This document shows, one piece after another, positions 1-7,253 of a stretch of DNA of 15,834 bases. Both the position numbers and the translations under genes were made by a program. Within the stretch, counting starts at the first letter, position 1; every line of letters starts with the position of its first letter. The notes under the pieces are model-generated. The model searched no databases. It was not told where the DNA came from and was given only the letters and a program-made list of their open reading frames with translations. Location of the stretch: the NCBI GenBank assembly GCA_026707185.1, contig JAPOXI010000062.1, positions 1 through 15,834 of the forward strand, in the 5' to 3' direction. This DNA is from Chloroflexota bacterium. Lineage in GTDB: Bacteria > Chloroflexota > UBA11872.

Positions 1-96
1 TGGCGGAGGAGGTGGGATTCGAACCCACGACCGAGGGGAGCACCCCCGGTAACCGCTTAGCAGGCGGCCGCACTAGACCAACTATGCGACTCCTCC
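1..96 (-). tRNA. tRNA-Ser (GCT anticodon)
   Basis: Read on the minus strand, the sequence folds as a class II tRNA. The 7-bp acceptor stem GGAGGAG/CTCCTCC is followed by discriminator G and an encoded CCA (bases 1-3). The T-arm carries GGTTCGAATCC, there is a long variable arm, and the anticodon loop CTGCTAA gives anticodon GCT, which reads AGC/AGU serine codons. The 3' CCA ends exactly at the left edge of the window. Only 27 bases separate it from the next tRNA, so the two are probably one transcript. Confidence 0.96.
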
Positions 97-123
97 AGGC
101 GTTGGTGACGCAGAGAGGCAATC

Positions 124-213
124 TGGCGGAGGGGGTGGGATTCGAACCCACGAGGCGGTTGCCCGCCTAGTGGTTTTCAAGACCACCTCCTTAAGCCACT
201 CGGACACCCCTCC
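124..213 (-). tRNA. tRNA-Ser (TGA anticodon)
   Basis: Minus-strand class II tRNA. Acceptor stem GGAGGGG pairs with CCCCTCC, with discriminator G and an encoded CCA at 124-126. The anticodon stem-loop GGTCTTGAAAACC gives anticodon TGA, which reads UCN serine codons. The long GC-rich variable arm is typical of serine tRNAs. It is the promoter-proximal member of the tandem pair. Confidence 0.96.
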
Positions 214-226
214 GATTCACCACCGA

Positions 227-232
227 ATTATA
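227..232 (-). promoter_or_regulatory. -10 box of the tandem tRNA-Ser transcript
   Basis: The minus strand reads TATAAT here, a perfect sigma-70 type -10 hexamer 14 bases upstream of the 5' end of tRNA-Ser(TGA). The best -35 candidate, CTGGAA at about 16 bases spacing, matches only three of six consensus positions. The box sits correctly for a start near base 220. No separate promoter fits in the 27 bases between the two tRNAs. Confidence 0.6.
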
Positions 233-300
233 GCCCCGCCGGGGGCGTTTCCAGATATAGGCTCAGGTGGCCGCTCGGTTGGCAGGCTAGGAAGGCGCGC

Positions 301-792
301 ATGGCGGACGTCGGCGCGGTTGGCGCGGGACCGTTCAGCGACACCACGACCTGTGTGGGACCGCTGCCGGCGAAGGTGCTGGAAGGCATCCGACTGTTCA
401 ACGCGCGGGAGTTCTTCGAGCAGCACGAGGCGCTGGAGGAGGCCTGGCTGGCGGAGCCGGGCCCGGTGCGGGACCTGTACCGGGGCATCCTGCAGATCGG
501 GGTGGGGTTCTATCACCTGCAGCGACAGAACTTCCGCGGCGCGCGCAACGTGCTGACCTACGGGATGGACCGGCTGGCGCCGTTTGAGCCGGCCTGCCGG
601 GGTGTGGACGTGCGGAGGCTGCGGGCGGCGGCGCTGCGGTGTCGCACTGAACTGGAATGGCTGGGGCCGGAGCGCATTGCCGAGTTTGACAAGGGGCTGA
701 TTCCGGAAGTGCGCCTGGACGAGCCTGGTCAAGTTGCATCCGGGCAGGGCGGGTCGCAGACTTCGGCTGCGTCAGCCAATCCGAAGGGCTAG
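301..792 (+). CDS. DUF309 domain protein
   Basis: A 163-residue protein of the DUF309 family (small all-helical proteins of unknown function). The family signature lies at residues 33-49, FNAREFFEQHEALEEAW, with conserved E40, H42, E43, E46 and W49. A second conserved helix, YRGILQIGVGFYH, lies at 60-72. The first 25 and last 25 residues are variable and poorly conserved in character. The ATG is preceded by AGGAAGG with suitable spacing, which fixes the start. The stop lies 6 bases before the next gene, so the two are probably co-transcribed. No enzymatic activity can be assigned. Confidence 0.88.
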   Translation: MADVGAVGAGPFSDTTTCVGPLPAKVLEGIRLFNAREFFEQHEALEEAWLAEPGPVRDLYRGILQIGVGFYHLQRQNFRGARNVLTYGMDRLAPFEPACRGVDVRRLRAAALRCRTELEWLGPERIAEFDKGLIPEVRLDEPGQVASGQGGSQTSAASANPKG

Positions 793-798
793 CCGCCC

Positions 799-1854
799 AT
801 GCCCAAGCCGTTGCGCGTCGGAATCGCCGGGATTCGTCACAGTCATACGCCCACGCTGGTCCGGCAGTGGGGCGAGATCGAGGACGCCGAGGTGGTGGCG
901 GCGGCGGACAGCTTCCCGAGCGCGCGGGCGCTGGCGAGCGGCGCGTGGGGCATCCCGGCGATCTACGAGACCTGGGACGCGATGTTCGATGCCGAGGACC
1001 TGGACGTGGTGACGTCCACCCTGCCGAACACGCAGCACGCCGACATCGTGGACGCCTGCGCAGAGCGCGGGCTGCCGGTGCTGATCGAGAAGCCGATGGC
1101 AAGCGCATTGGCCGACGCCGACCGGATGGTGCAAGCGGCCGAGGCGGCCGGAATACCGGCGCTGATCAACTGGCCGACGCTGGGGCAGACGGCGTTCGAG
1201 ACCGGGGCGCAGATGGTGGCGGACGGCGCGATTGGCACGCCGCGGCAGTACGTCTTTCGCGGGGGGAACCCCATCGCCACGCGCAAGGCCGAGCAGCCCG
1301 ACTGGTTCCAGTGGCTGTTCGACGCGGCGCAGGGGGGCGGATCGTGGATCGATTACGCGGGCTACGGCGCGGCGCCGTGCCTGCTGTGGATGGGCCGGCC
1401 GCGCCGGCTGGCGGCCAGGGGCGCCTCGGTGACCGAGCGCAACGCGCGGGCCGACGAGAGCGCGGCCGCGGTGCTGGAGTTCCCACGCGGCCTGGGGACA
1501 ATTCAGACCTCGCACGTGCAGGTGGGATACCCGGGACCGCAGGGAACCATGTTGCACATCGAGGTAAGCGGCGAAACCGGCGTGCTGGTGTTGACGCCCG
1601 GCGCGGACGGCGTAGACCTGCGCATCTTCGACGGCGACAAACGACGGGCGGGCGAGCTGATCGAGACACCACCCCCGGCCCCCGAGCGGCGCAGCGGGGT
1701 GGCTTACTTCGCGCACTGCGTGCGGGAGGGGCTGCCGATCGAGGGGCGCGGGAGCTTCCGGTTCAATCGCGAGGTGGTGGCGATCATCGACGCGGGCGTA
1801 CGCGCCCTGACCACCGGCGCCTCGGTAGGCGTGCCGCCGGCGCTGGACGGGTAG
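799..1854 (+). CDS. Gfo/Idh/MocA family oxidoreductase
   Basis: A 351-residue NAD(P)-dependent oxidoreductase, the family that oxidises or isomerises sugars, inositols and related polyols. The N-terminal Rossmann fold (about 5-125) opens with VGIAGIRHSH, an unusual form of the glycine-rich loop in which the third glycine is replaced and two histidines follow. The signature EKP is at 97-99, with K98 the expected catalytic lysine. The C-terminal substrate domain has GGGSWIDYAGYG at 179-190. Its D185 is in the usual place, but Tyr189 stands where many members carry the catalytic histidine, so the substrate or chemistry may differ. The ATG at 799 has GAAGGG at 783-788, inside the end of the DUF309 gene. 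The SDR gene starts 11 bases after its stop, which suggests a joint catabolic step. The substrate is unknown. Confidence 0.88.
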   Translation: MPKPLRVGIAGIRHSHTPTLVRQWGEIEDAEVVAAADSFPSARALASGAWGIPAIYETWDAMFDAEDLDVVTSTLPNTQHADIVDACAERGLPVLIEKPMASALADADRMVQAAEAAGIPALINWPTLGQTAFETGAQMVADGAIGTPRQYVFRGGNPIATRKAEQPDWFQWLFDAAQGGGSWIDYAGYGAAPCLLWMGRPRRLAARGASVTERNARADESAAAVLEFPRGLGTIQTSHVQVGYPGPQGTMLHIEVSGETGVLVLTPGADGVDLRIFDGDKRRAGELIETPPPAPERRSGVAYFAHCVREGLPIEGRGSFRFNREVVAIIDAGVRALTTGASVGVPPALDG

Positions 1855-1865
1855 CAGGCCAGCCG

Positions 1866-2633
1866 ATGACCGGGGCTGTCGCCATTACCGGCGCGGGCCG
1901 AGGCATCGGCCGGGCCACGGCACTGCGGATGGCGGCCGACGGCTGGGCCGTGGCGGTATCGGACCTGGACGGTGACTCGGCGACGGCCGTGGCCGAGGAG
2001 ATTCGCAGCAGCGGCGGGACGGCCCTATCGGCTCAGTTGGACGTGACCGACCACGCGGCGGTTCGGGCGTGGGTCTACGAGGTCGACGACGCGCTGGGCG
2101 GGCTGACGGGGGCCGTGGCCAATGCCGGGATCATGCGGGTACAGAACTTCCTGGATCTGACGCCGGAAGTCTGGCGCCAGGTGATGTCGGTCAACCTGGA
2201 CGGCACATTTCATTTCGTGCATCCGGTGGCGGAGCGGATGGCTCAACGCAAGCAGGGCAGCATCGTCATCATCGCGTCGGCTTCGTCGCGCCTGCCCTCG
2301 TTCGCCACCAACGTCTATAACACCAGCAAGACGGCCCTGCACGGCTTGACGCGGGTCATGGCGATGGAACTGGGTCCGCTCAGCGTGCGGGTGAATGCCG
2401 TGAGCCCGGGCGTTGTGGACACTCCGATGTGGGAGTACATCGACCGCGAGCGGGCCCGGTTGCTGGGCAAGCAGCCGGGGGAGGTAATCGCGGAGGCGAT
2501 CTCACGGATACCGCTGGGCCGTGTGGAGACGCCGGAGGACGTGGCCGGGTTTGTGGCGTACCTGCTGTCGGATGCCTCCGACTACATGACCGGCCAGAAC
2601 ATTAGCTACGACGGCGGCTTTGTGATGCCCTAG
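1866..2633 (+). CDS. SDR family NAD(P)-dependent oxidoreductase
   Basis: A 255-residue classical short-chain dehydrogenase/reductase. The cofactor loop TGAGRGIG is at 8-15. D33 at the end of the second beta strand favours NAD over NADP. NAG is at 86-88 and N110 is in SVN. The catalytic triad is S138, Y151 and K155 in YNTSK. The PG motif after the sixth strand is at 181-182, and the C terminus ends in YDGGFVMP, the usual SDR tail. The frame is open far upstream inside the Gfo/Idh/MocA gene, but homology begins at the ATG at 1866, 11 bases after the previous stop. The ribosome binding site is weak, so coupling to upstream translation is likely. It probably acts on the product of the neighbouring oxidoreductase, but the substrate cannot be read from the sequence. 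Confidence 0.9.
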   Translation: MTGAVAITGAGRGIGRATALRMAADGWAVAVSDLDGDSATAVAEEIRSSGGTALSAQLDVTDHAAVRAWVYEVDDALGGLTGAVANAGIMRVQNFLDLTPEVWRQVMSVNLDGTFHFVHPVAERMAQRKQGSIVIIASASSRLPSFATNVYNTSKTALHGLTRVMAMELGPLSVRVNAVSPGVVDTPMWEYIDRERARLLGKQPGEVIAEAISRIPLGRVETPEDVAGFVAYLLSDASDYMTGQNISYDGGFVMP

Positions 2634-2669
2634 GCGTCTCGAAGAGCATGCCGACGTTTCCAATGCCGT

Positions 2670-2678
2670 TGATATAAT
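2670..2678 (+). promoter_or_regulatory. Extended -10 promoter for the S1-clpC cluster
   Basis: TGATATAAT is a perfect extended -10 element (TG, one base, TATAAT). No good -35 hexamer lies 16-18 bases upstream, as expected for extended -10 promoters. It is about 60 bases before the S1 start, in the only sizeable gap between the SDR gene and S1. It would drive S1, the ClpC N-domain gene and clpC as one unit. Confidence 0.55.
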
Positions 2679-2685
2679 CGACGAG

Positions 2686-2707
2686 GCCGCCGCTACGAGG
2701 AGGCGGC
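2686..2707 (+). other. GC hairpin in the S1 leader
   Basis: GCCGCC (2686-2691) and GGCGGC (2702-2707) form a 6-bp all-GC stem with a 10-base loop. It lies between the extended -10 box and the ribosome binding site GAAAGG (2725-2730). S1 mRNAs are autoregulated in some bacteria, so this leader hairpin could be an operator. In a GC-rich genome it could also be chance. Confidence 0.3.
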
Positions 2708-2739
2708 GCCATTCCCCATATTTTGAAAGGTCCCTTCGC

Positions 2740-4158
2740 TTGAGTGCGACTCACGACGCTGCGGCGCCAGCCGATGTCTCGGTTGCCGAACCCGAGCCAA
2801 TCGAAGAACTGGAGTCGATGGAAGATCTGCTGAGCGAGCCGGGCGGCGCGATGCAGGGGATTTCGCGAGGCGACGTGATCGAGGGCCTGGTGGTTGGGGT
2901 CGACCCCGACGAACTGTTGATTGACATCGGGCTGAAGTCCGAGGGCGTGGTCCCGCAGCGGGAGTTGTGGGACTCGCGTTCCGAGGAGCCAAAGCCGGAG
3001 TTCAGCGTTGGCGACGTTGCCTTCGTGTACGTCGTGCGTCCGGAAGGCGACGGGCCGGCGGTGCTCTCGGTTCGCCGGGCGGCGCAGGAGAAGGTCTGGC
3101 GCGCCACCGAGGAACTCTTCGAGAACGGCACGATCATCGAGTCCACCGTCCAGGAATACAACAAGGGCGGGGTGCTGGTGGACGTGGGCCCGCGCGGCTT
3201 TGTCCCGCTGTCGCAACTCACCAGCTTGCGGCGCGGCCCCGCCGATGAAACCGAAGAGGAACTGAACGCCAAGCTGTCGGAATTGGTGGGCAAGATGATC
3301 TACGTGAAGATCATCGAGCTCGACCGCCGACGCAATCGCCTGATCCTGTCGGAGCGCGTGGCCGAGCGCGAGATGCGCGCGCAGCGGCGTGAAGTGCTGC
3401 TGGACGAGTTGCAGGTCGGGCAGGTCCGCAAGGGCCTCGTCAGCAACATCTGCAGCTTCGGCGCGTTCATCGACCTGGGCGGCGCGGACGGTCTGGCGCA
3501 CATTTCCGAGCTTTCGTGGAGCCGCGTGGAGAGCCCCGAGGAAATCTTGCGGCCGGGCGAGGAAGTGGACGTCTACGTGCTGGCCCTGGACCGCGTGGAC
3601 AAGAAGATCGCACTGAGCATGCGGCGCGCCACCACCGACCCGTGGGCCGATCTGACCGCGCGGTTCCAGGAGAATGAAGTCGTTCCGGGCACCGTCACGA
3701 AGCTGGCGCCGTTTGGAGCGTTCGTGCGACTGGCCGACGGAGTAGAAGGCCTGGCCCACTCATCGGACCTGGGCAACGCCGCGCTGCACATGGTGAACGA
3801 AGGCGACATCGGGCAGTTCCGCATCCTGAGCATCGACGCGCAGCGGCGCCGCATCCGGTTGACGCCGGTTGAGATCTATCCGCCGCCTGACGAGGACTAC
3901 GACGAGCCTGAGGTCGAAGGCGAACTGGCCGCGGTGGCGGAGAGCCCGGATGCGGAAGTCGCCCAGGATTTCGATGACGTGGATGCCGCTGTCGCTGCGG
4001 ATTCCAACGACCTGGGTGTCGTCGACGCTGAGGACTCCGACGACGCGGATGTCGTTGTCGCCGACGGGTCTGACGACGCGGATGCGGCAATCGCTACGGA
4101 ATCCGACGACATGGATGCCACAATAGAGGCGAGCGACGAGACCAAGAGCAGTTCGTAA
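2740..4158 (+). CDS. rpsA: Ribosomal protein S1-like, four S1 domains with acidic repeat tail
   Basis: A 472-residue protein with four S1 OB-fold RNA-binding domains at about 43-113, 128-205, 226-296 and 313-377. Domain 3 (VSNICSFGAFIDLGGADGL) and domain 4 (VTKLAPFGAFVRLADGVEGL) are the closest to consensus. In the cell it would tether mRNA to the 30S subunit. Four to six domains are normal for S1 outside Proteobacteria. Residues 382-472 form a strongly acidic, disordered tail with degenerate 10-12-residue repeats rich in DDADA/DDVDA, ending in KSSS. The start is TTG at 2740, with GAAAGG 9 bases upstream. The first internal ATG (2818) has a Shine-Dalgarno-like GGAG only 3 bases away, which is too close. 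It lies 29 bases before the ClpC N-domain gene. Another S1-domain protein role is possible but less likely. Confidence 0.88.
   Translation: MSATHDAAAPADVSVAEPEPIEELESMEDLLSEPGGAMQGISRGDVIEGLVVGVDPDELLIDIGLKSEGVVPQRELWDSRSEEPKPEFSVGDVAFVYVVRPEGDGPAVLSVRRAAQEKVWRATEELFENGTIIESTVQEYNKGGVLVDVGPRGFVPLSQLTSLRRGPADETEEELNAKLSELVGKMIYVKIIELDRRRNRLILSERVAEREMRAQRREVLLDELQVGQVRKGLVSNICSFGAFIDLGGADGLAHISELSWSRVESPEEILRPGEEVDVYVLALDRVDKKIALSMRRATTDPWADLTARFQENEVVPGTVTKLAPFGAFVRLADGVEGLAHSSDLGNAALHMVNEGDIGQFRILSIDAQRRRIRLTPVEIYPPPDEDYDEPEVEGELAAVAESPDAEVAQDFDDVDAAVAADSNDLGVVDAEDSDDADVVVADGSDDADAAIATESDDMDATIEASDETKSSS
3973..4134 (+). repeat. Degenerate tandem repeat in the S1 acidic tail
   Basis: Five in-frame units of 36, 30, 33, 33 and 30 bases can be aligned, starting at 3973, 4009, 4039, 4072 and 4105. 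Each begins with GA(T/C)GAC or GACCTG and encodes mostly Asp, Ala and Val. Units 3 and 4 are closest, both starting GACGACGCGGATG. They encode the acidic disordered tail of the S1 protein. Confidence 0.6.
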
Positions 4159-4177
4159 GCTCTGGGTCGCCGCTACC

Positions 4178-4249
4178 GGAGGTTGCCGTGAACGACAGGC
4201 TCGATAAGTTCACGGAGCGCGCGAAGAAGGTCCTGGTCTACGCGCAGGA
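4178..4249 (+). repeat. 72-base direct repeat, copy 1 (before the ClpC N-domain gene)
   Basis: These 72 bases are identical to 4705-4776, an offset of 527. The block covers the ribosome binding site GGAGG, the spacer TTGCC, the GTG start and the first 59 bases after it. Beyond the perfect block the two copies stay recognisably alike to about 4605. This marks a tandem duplication of the 5' end of clpC. Confidence 0.95.
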
Positions 4250-4718
4250 TGAGGCGACGCGCCTTAACCACAACGACGTCGGGACTGAACATTTGCTGCT
4301 GGGCCTGGTGCGCGAGGGCGAGAGCGGCACCGCCCAAGTCCTCAAGAACCTGGGCGTTGAGTTGAACAAGGTTCGCAGCGCGGTTGAGTTAACTGTTGGA
4401 CGCAGCGAGTGGATGGTCGTGGGCGATCTGACTCTCAGCCCCCGAGCCGCGAGAGCGCTCGAACTGTCGATCGAAGAAGCTCGTTGGCTTGGGTACAACT
4501 CAATTGGAACCGAACACCTGTTGCTGGGCTTGGTGCACGAGGACGAGAGCGGCGCCGCAGACGTTCTGAAACGGCTGGGGCTGAGCCTGCAAGAGGTGCG
4601 ATCTCAGGTGACGCCACTAGCATCTCGGCGTCGCAGTGCCCAAGCGTCCATCTTGCCCAAGGGGCTGAGGTTGCGGCCCAGGTTCTCATGGGGTTTTGCC
4701 TTTGGGAGGTTGCCGTGA
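4188..4718 (+). CDS. Stand-alone ClpC N-domain protein (partial clpC paralogue)
   Basis: A 176-residue protein made only of the double Clp N-terminal domain (Clp_N repeats about 1-70 and 80-145), with no AAA+ modules. The first 140 residues differ from ClpC of the next gene at about 30 positions (about 79% identity). The tail 146-176 is basic and unlike the ClpC linker. The start is GTG with GGAGG 5 bases upstream, identical to that of clpC. Its TGA stop overlaps the clpC GTG. In both internal repeats EGIAA has become ESG(T/A)A and the Tyr of NYIGTEH is lost, so change is matched in the two halves. ClpC N-domains bind adaptors and substrates. Short N-domain homologues in mycobacteria (ClpC2, ClpC3) are reported to bind N-domain-targeting antibiotics. 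By analogy this could be a decoy, adaptor or ClpC regulator, which is inference. A duplication relic is the alternative, but the frame is intact. Confidence 0.85.
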   Translation: MNDRLDKFTERAKKVLVYAQDEATRLNHNDVGTEHLLLGLVREGESGTAQVLKNLGVELNKVRSAVELTVGRSEWMVVGDLTLSPRAARALELSIEEARWLGYNSIGTEHLLLGLVHEDESGAADVLKRLGLSLQEVRSQVTPLASRRRSAQASILPKGLRLRPRFSWGFAFGRLP

Positions 4719-4776
4719 ACGACAGGCTCGATAAGTTCACGGAGCGCGCGAAGAAGGTCCTGGTCTACGCGCAGGA
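4705..4776 (+). repeat. 72-base direct repeat, copy 2 (before clpC)
   Basis: Second copy of the block at 4178-4249. Here its first part (GGAGGTTGCCGTGA) is also coding: it forms the last residues Gly-Arg-Leu-Pro and the stop codon of the upstream N-domain gene. It therefore serves as coding end, ribosome binding site and clpC start at once. Confidence 0.95.
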
Positions 4777-7183
4777 CGAGGCGACACGCTTTAACCACAA
4801 CTACATCGGCACCGAGCACTTGCTGCTGGGCCTGGTGCGCGAAGGCGAAGGTATTGCGGCGCAGGTCCTCAAGAACCTGGGCGTCGAGTTGAACAAGGTT
4901 CGCAGCGCGGTCGAGTTCATCATTGGCCGCGGCGAGCGAATGGTCGTCGGTGATATCACGCTGACGCCGCGCGCCAAGCGCGTGATCGAGCTTTCAATCG
5001 AAGAAGCCCGGCGGCTGGGCCACAATTACATCGGCACCGAGCACCTGTTGCTGGGCCTGGTGCGCGAAGGCGAAGGCATCGCGGCCGGCGTGCTGGAGAG
5101 CCTGGGCGTCAACCTGGAGAAGGTGCGATCCCAGGTCGTGCAAGTGGTCAGCCAGAGCCAGAGCGAGCGCCAGCCCGAAGCAGCCACGACAGCCCCTTCC
5201 AAGCGGTCGTCCAAGACGCCGGTCGTGGACCAGATGGGCATCGACCTCACAGCCGCCGCCCGCGCCGACAAGCTGGACCCCGTGATCGGGCGTCACGACG
5301 AAGTCGAGCGGGTGATCCAGATCCTGAGCCGCCGCACCAAGAACAACCCAGCGCTCATCGGCGAACCTGGCGTTGGGAAGACAGCCATCGTGGAGGGCCT
5401 GGCCCAGCGCATCATCGAGGGCGAAGTGCCGGACTCACTCCGCGACCGGCGCGTGCTGACCCTGGACATGGGCACCCTGGTGGCCGGTACCAAGTACCGC
5501 GGCGAGTTTGAGGAACGCCTGAAGAAGGTGATCGACGAGATCAAGGGTTCCAGCGACTCGGTGCTTTTCATTGACGAGCTGCACACCGTGGTGGGCGCCG
5601 GCGCCGCTGAAGGCGCCGTGGACGCTGCCAACATCCTGAAGCCGTCGCTGGCGCGGGGTGAGCTGCAAGTGATCGGCGCGACGACGCTGGACGAGTACCG
5701 CAAGTACATCGAGCGCGACGCCGCCCTGGAACGCCGCTTCCAGCCGGTGATGGTGCAGGAACCGTCCATCGAGGAAACCGTGGACATCCTGCGCGGTGTC
5801 CGCAGCCGCTATGCCGATCACCACAACGTCGAGATCACGGACGACGCCCTGACCGCGGCCGCCGAACTGGCCGGCCGCTACGTCACCGATCGGTTCCTGC
5901 CGGACAAGGCGATCGACGTGATGGACGAAGCGGCGGCCCGCGTGAAGATCCGCTACGGCATGCCGCCGAAGGGGCTGCGCGAACTCGAAAGCCGCGCGGA
6001 CCAGGTAGCGGCGGAGAAATCCAAGGCCATCGACGCCGAGGACTTTGAGGCCGCCAACCAGTTGCGACAGGAAGAAGAGCAGCTGCGCGGCAAGGCCACT
6101 GCCCTGCGCGAGGAATGGACGAAGTCCAACGAAGGCCAGTCGCCGCGCGTGACCGAAGAGGAAGTCGGGCAGGTCGTCTCCATGTGGACCGGCATTCCGG
6201 TCACGCGCATCCGCGAGGAGGAATCCGAGCGGCTGCTGCACATGGAAGACGAGCTGGCACGCCGCGTGGTCAGTCAGAAGGAAGCCATCGAGTCCATCTC
6301 GCGAGCCGTCCGCCGCGCGCGGGCCGGGTTGAAGGACCCCAAGCGGCCGATCGGCGCCTTCATGTTCCTGGGACCGACCGGTGTCGGAAAAACGCTGCTG
6401 GCGAGGGCACTGGCCGATTTCATGTTCGGCAGCGAGGACTCGCTGATCCGCATCGATATGTCGGAGTACATGGAGCGGCACGCGGTGTCCCGGCTGGTGG
6501 GTGCCCCGCCGGGCTACGTGGGCTACGAGGAAGGTGGCCAGCTGACGGAGGCCGTCCGCCGCCGCTCGTACGCCGTGATCCTGCTGGACGAGATCGAGAA
6601 GGCGCACCCCGAAGTCTTCAACATCCTGCTGCAACTCATGGACGACGGGCGACTGACCGACGCCAAGGGTCGCGCGGTGGACTTCCGCAACACCATCGTC
6701 ATCATGACCTCGAACGTGGGCGCGCAGCACATCAAGCGCAACGCCACGCTGGGGTTCCACAGTGACGACGCCTCCACCGAGGACACCTACTACCGAAACA
6801 TGCGGTCCAAGGTTCTGAACGAGCTGAAGAAGGTGTTCCGACCCGAGTTTCTCAACCGGGTCGACGCCAGCGTGGTCTTCCACGCGCTGACCCGGTCGGA
6901 TGTGGCCGACATCGTGGACCTGGAACTGGCGCGCGTGCGGCTGCAGTTGAGCGAGCACGAGCTTGAACTTGAAGTCACCGCGGACGCCAAGGTTCTGCTG
7001 GCCGAACAGGGCTACGACCCCGACTTCGGCGCCCGCCCGCTGCGCCGCGTGATCCAGAACCTGATCGAGGATCCGCTGGCGGAGGAACTGCTGCGCGGCG
7101 CCTTCGAGCCGGGCGCGCAGGTGATCGTGGATCGGAATGGCGACGATGTGGCCATCACGTCGCGGTCACCGGTCGAAGCCTGA
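4715..7183 (+). CDS. clpC: ATP-dependent Clp protease ATPase subunit ClpC
   Basis: An 822-residue Hsp100 unfoldase that feeds proteins to ClpP. Domain order: double Clp_N (1-145); linker; D1 AAA+ with Walker A GEPGVGKT (216-223) and Walker B VLFIDE (283-288); M-domain with UVR motif around 442-457; D2 with Walker A GPTGVGKT (553-560), Walker B VILLDE (621-626) and arginine-finger region FLNRVD (712-717). The ClpP-docking tripeptide is LGF at 679-681, so it should couple to ClpP, which is not in the window. The GTG start at 4715 overlaps the stop of the N-domain paralogue and has GGAGG upstream. The frame is open back to 4409, but family homology starts at 4715. McsA, McsB and CtsR genes are absent nearby and I see no CtsR-type operator. 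Length and motifs are complete, so it is expected to be active. Confidence 0.97.
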   Translation: MNDRLDKFTERAKKVLVYAQDEATRFNHNYIGTEHLLLGLVREGEGIAAQVLKNLGVELNKVRSAVEFIIGRGERMVVGDITLTPRAKRVIELSIEEARRLGHNYIGTEHLLLGLVREGEGIAAGVLESLGVNLEKVRSQVVQVVSQSQSERQPEAATTAPSKRSSKTPVVDQMGIDLTAAARADKLDPVIGRHDEVERVIQILSRRTKNNPALIGEPGVGKTAIVEGLAQRIIEGEVPDSLRDRRVLTLDMGTLVAGTKYRGEFEERLKKVIDEIKGSSDSVLFIDELHTVVGAGAAEGAVDAANILKPSLARGELQVIGATTLDEYRKYIERDAALERRFQPVMVQEPSIEETVDILRGVRSRYADHHNVEITDDALTAAAELAGRYVTDRFLPDKAIDVMDEAAARVKIRYGMPPKGLRELESRADQVAAEKSKAIDAEDFEAANQLRQEEEQLRGKATALREEWTKSNEGQSPRVTEEEVGQVVSMWTGIPVTRIREEESERLLHMEDELARRVVSQKEAIESISRAVRRARAGLKDPKRPIGAFMFLGPTGVGKTLLARALADFMFGSEDSLIRIDMSEYMERHAVSRLVGAPPGYVGYEEGGQLTEAVRRRSYAVILLDEIEKAHPEVFNILLQLMDDGRLTDAKGRAVDFRNTIVIMTSNVGAQHIKRNATLGFHSDDASTEDTYYRNMRSKVLNELKKVFRPEFLNRVDASVVFHALTRSDVADIVDLELARVRLQLSEHELELEVTADAKVLLAEQGYDPDFGARPLRRVIQNLIEDPLAEELLRGAFEPGAQVIVDRNGDDVAITSRSPVEA

Positions 7184-7224
7184 GCCCTCAGCCTTCCTGA
7201 CCACGGAGGCCTGACCAAGTCTGA

Positions 7225-7236
7225 GCGGCGTGCCGC
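7225..7236. terminator. Possible bidirectional terminator hairpin after clpC
   Basis: GCGGCGTGCCGC forms a short GC stem (GCGG/CCGC) between the convergent clpC and membrane-protein genes. No U-tract follows on either strand. It could slow polymerase or be chance in GC-rich DNA. Confidence 0.2.
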
Positions 7237-7253
7237 CGAGTGCCGCAGGGTCT

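Noticed and set aside
867..1865. In-frame upstream extension of the SDR gene giving a 588-residue protein
   Set aside because: The extension lies inside the Gfo/Idh/MocA gene in another frame and reads as Arg/Gly-rich shadow sequence. SDR homology starts at 1866.
2602..3759. 385-codon minus-strand frame opposite the S1 gene
   Set aside because: Antisense shadow of the S1 coding sequence. No motif or ribosome binding site supports it.
4159..4187. CtsR or CIRCE operator before the clpC pair
   Set aside because: Neither a GGTCAAA direct repeat nor a CIRCE inverted repeat is present.
4409..4714. In-frame upstream extension of clpC
   Set aside because: It overlaps the N-domain copy in another frame and has no Clp similarity. 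ClpC begins at the GTG at 4715 with a good ribosome binding site.
5435..6958. 507-codon minus-strand frame opposite clpC
   Set aside because: It is the antisense shadow of a well-defined gene in GC-rich DNA, with low-complexity His/Gln/Arg text and no recognisable domain.
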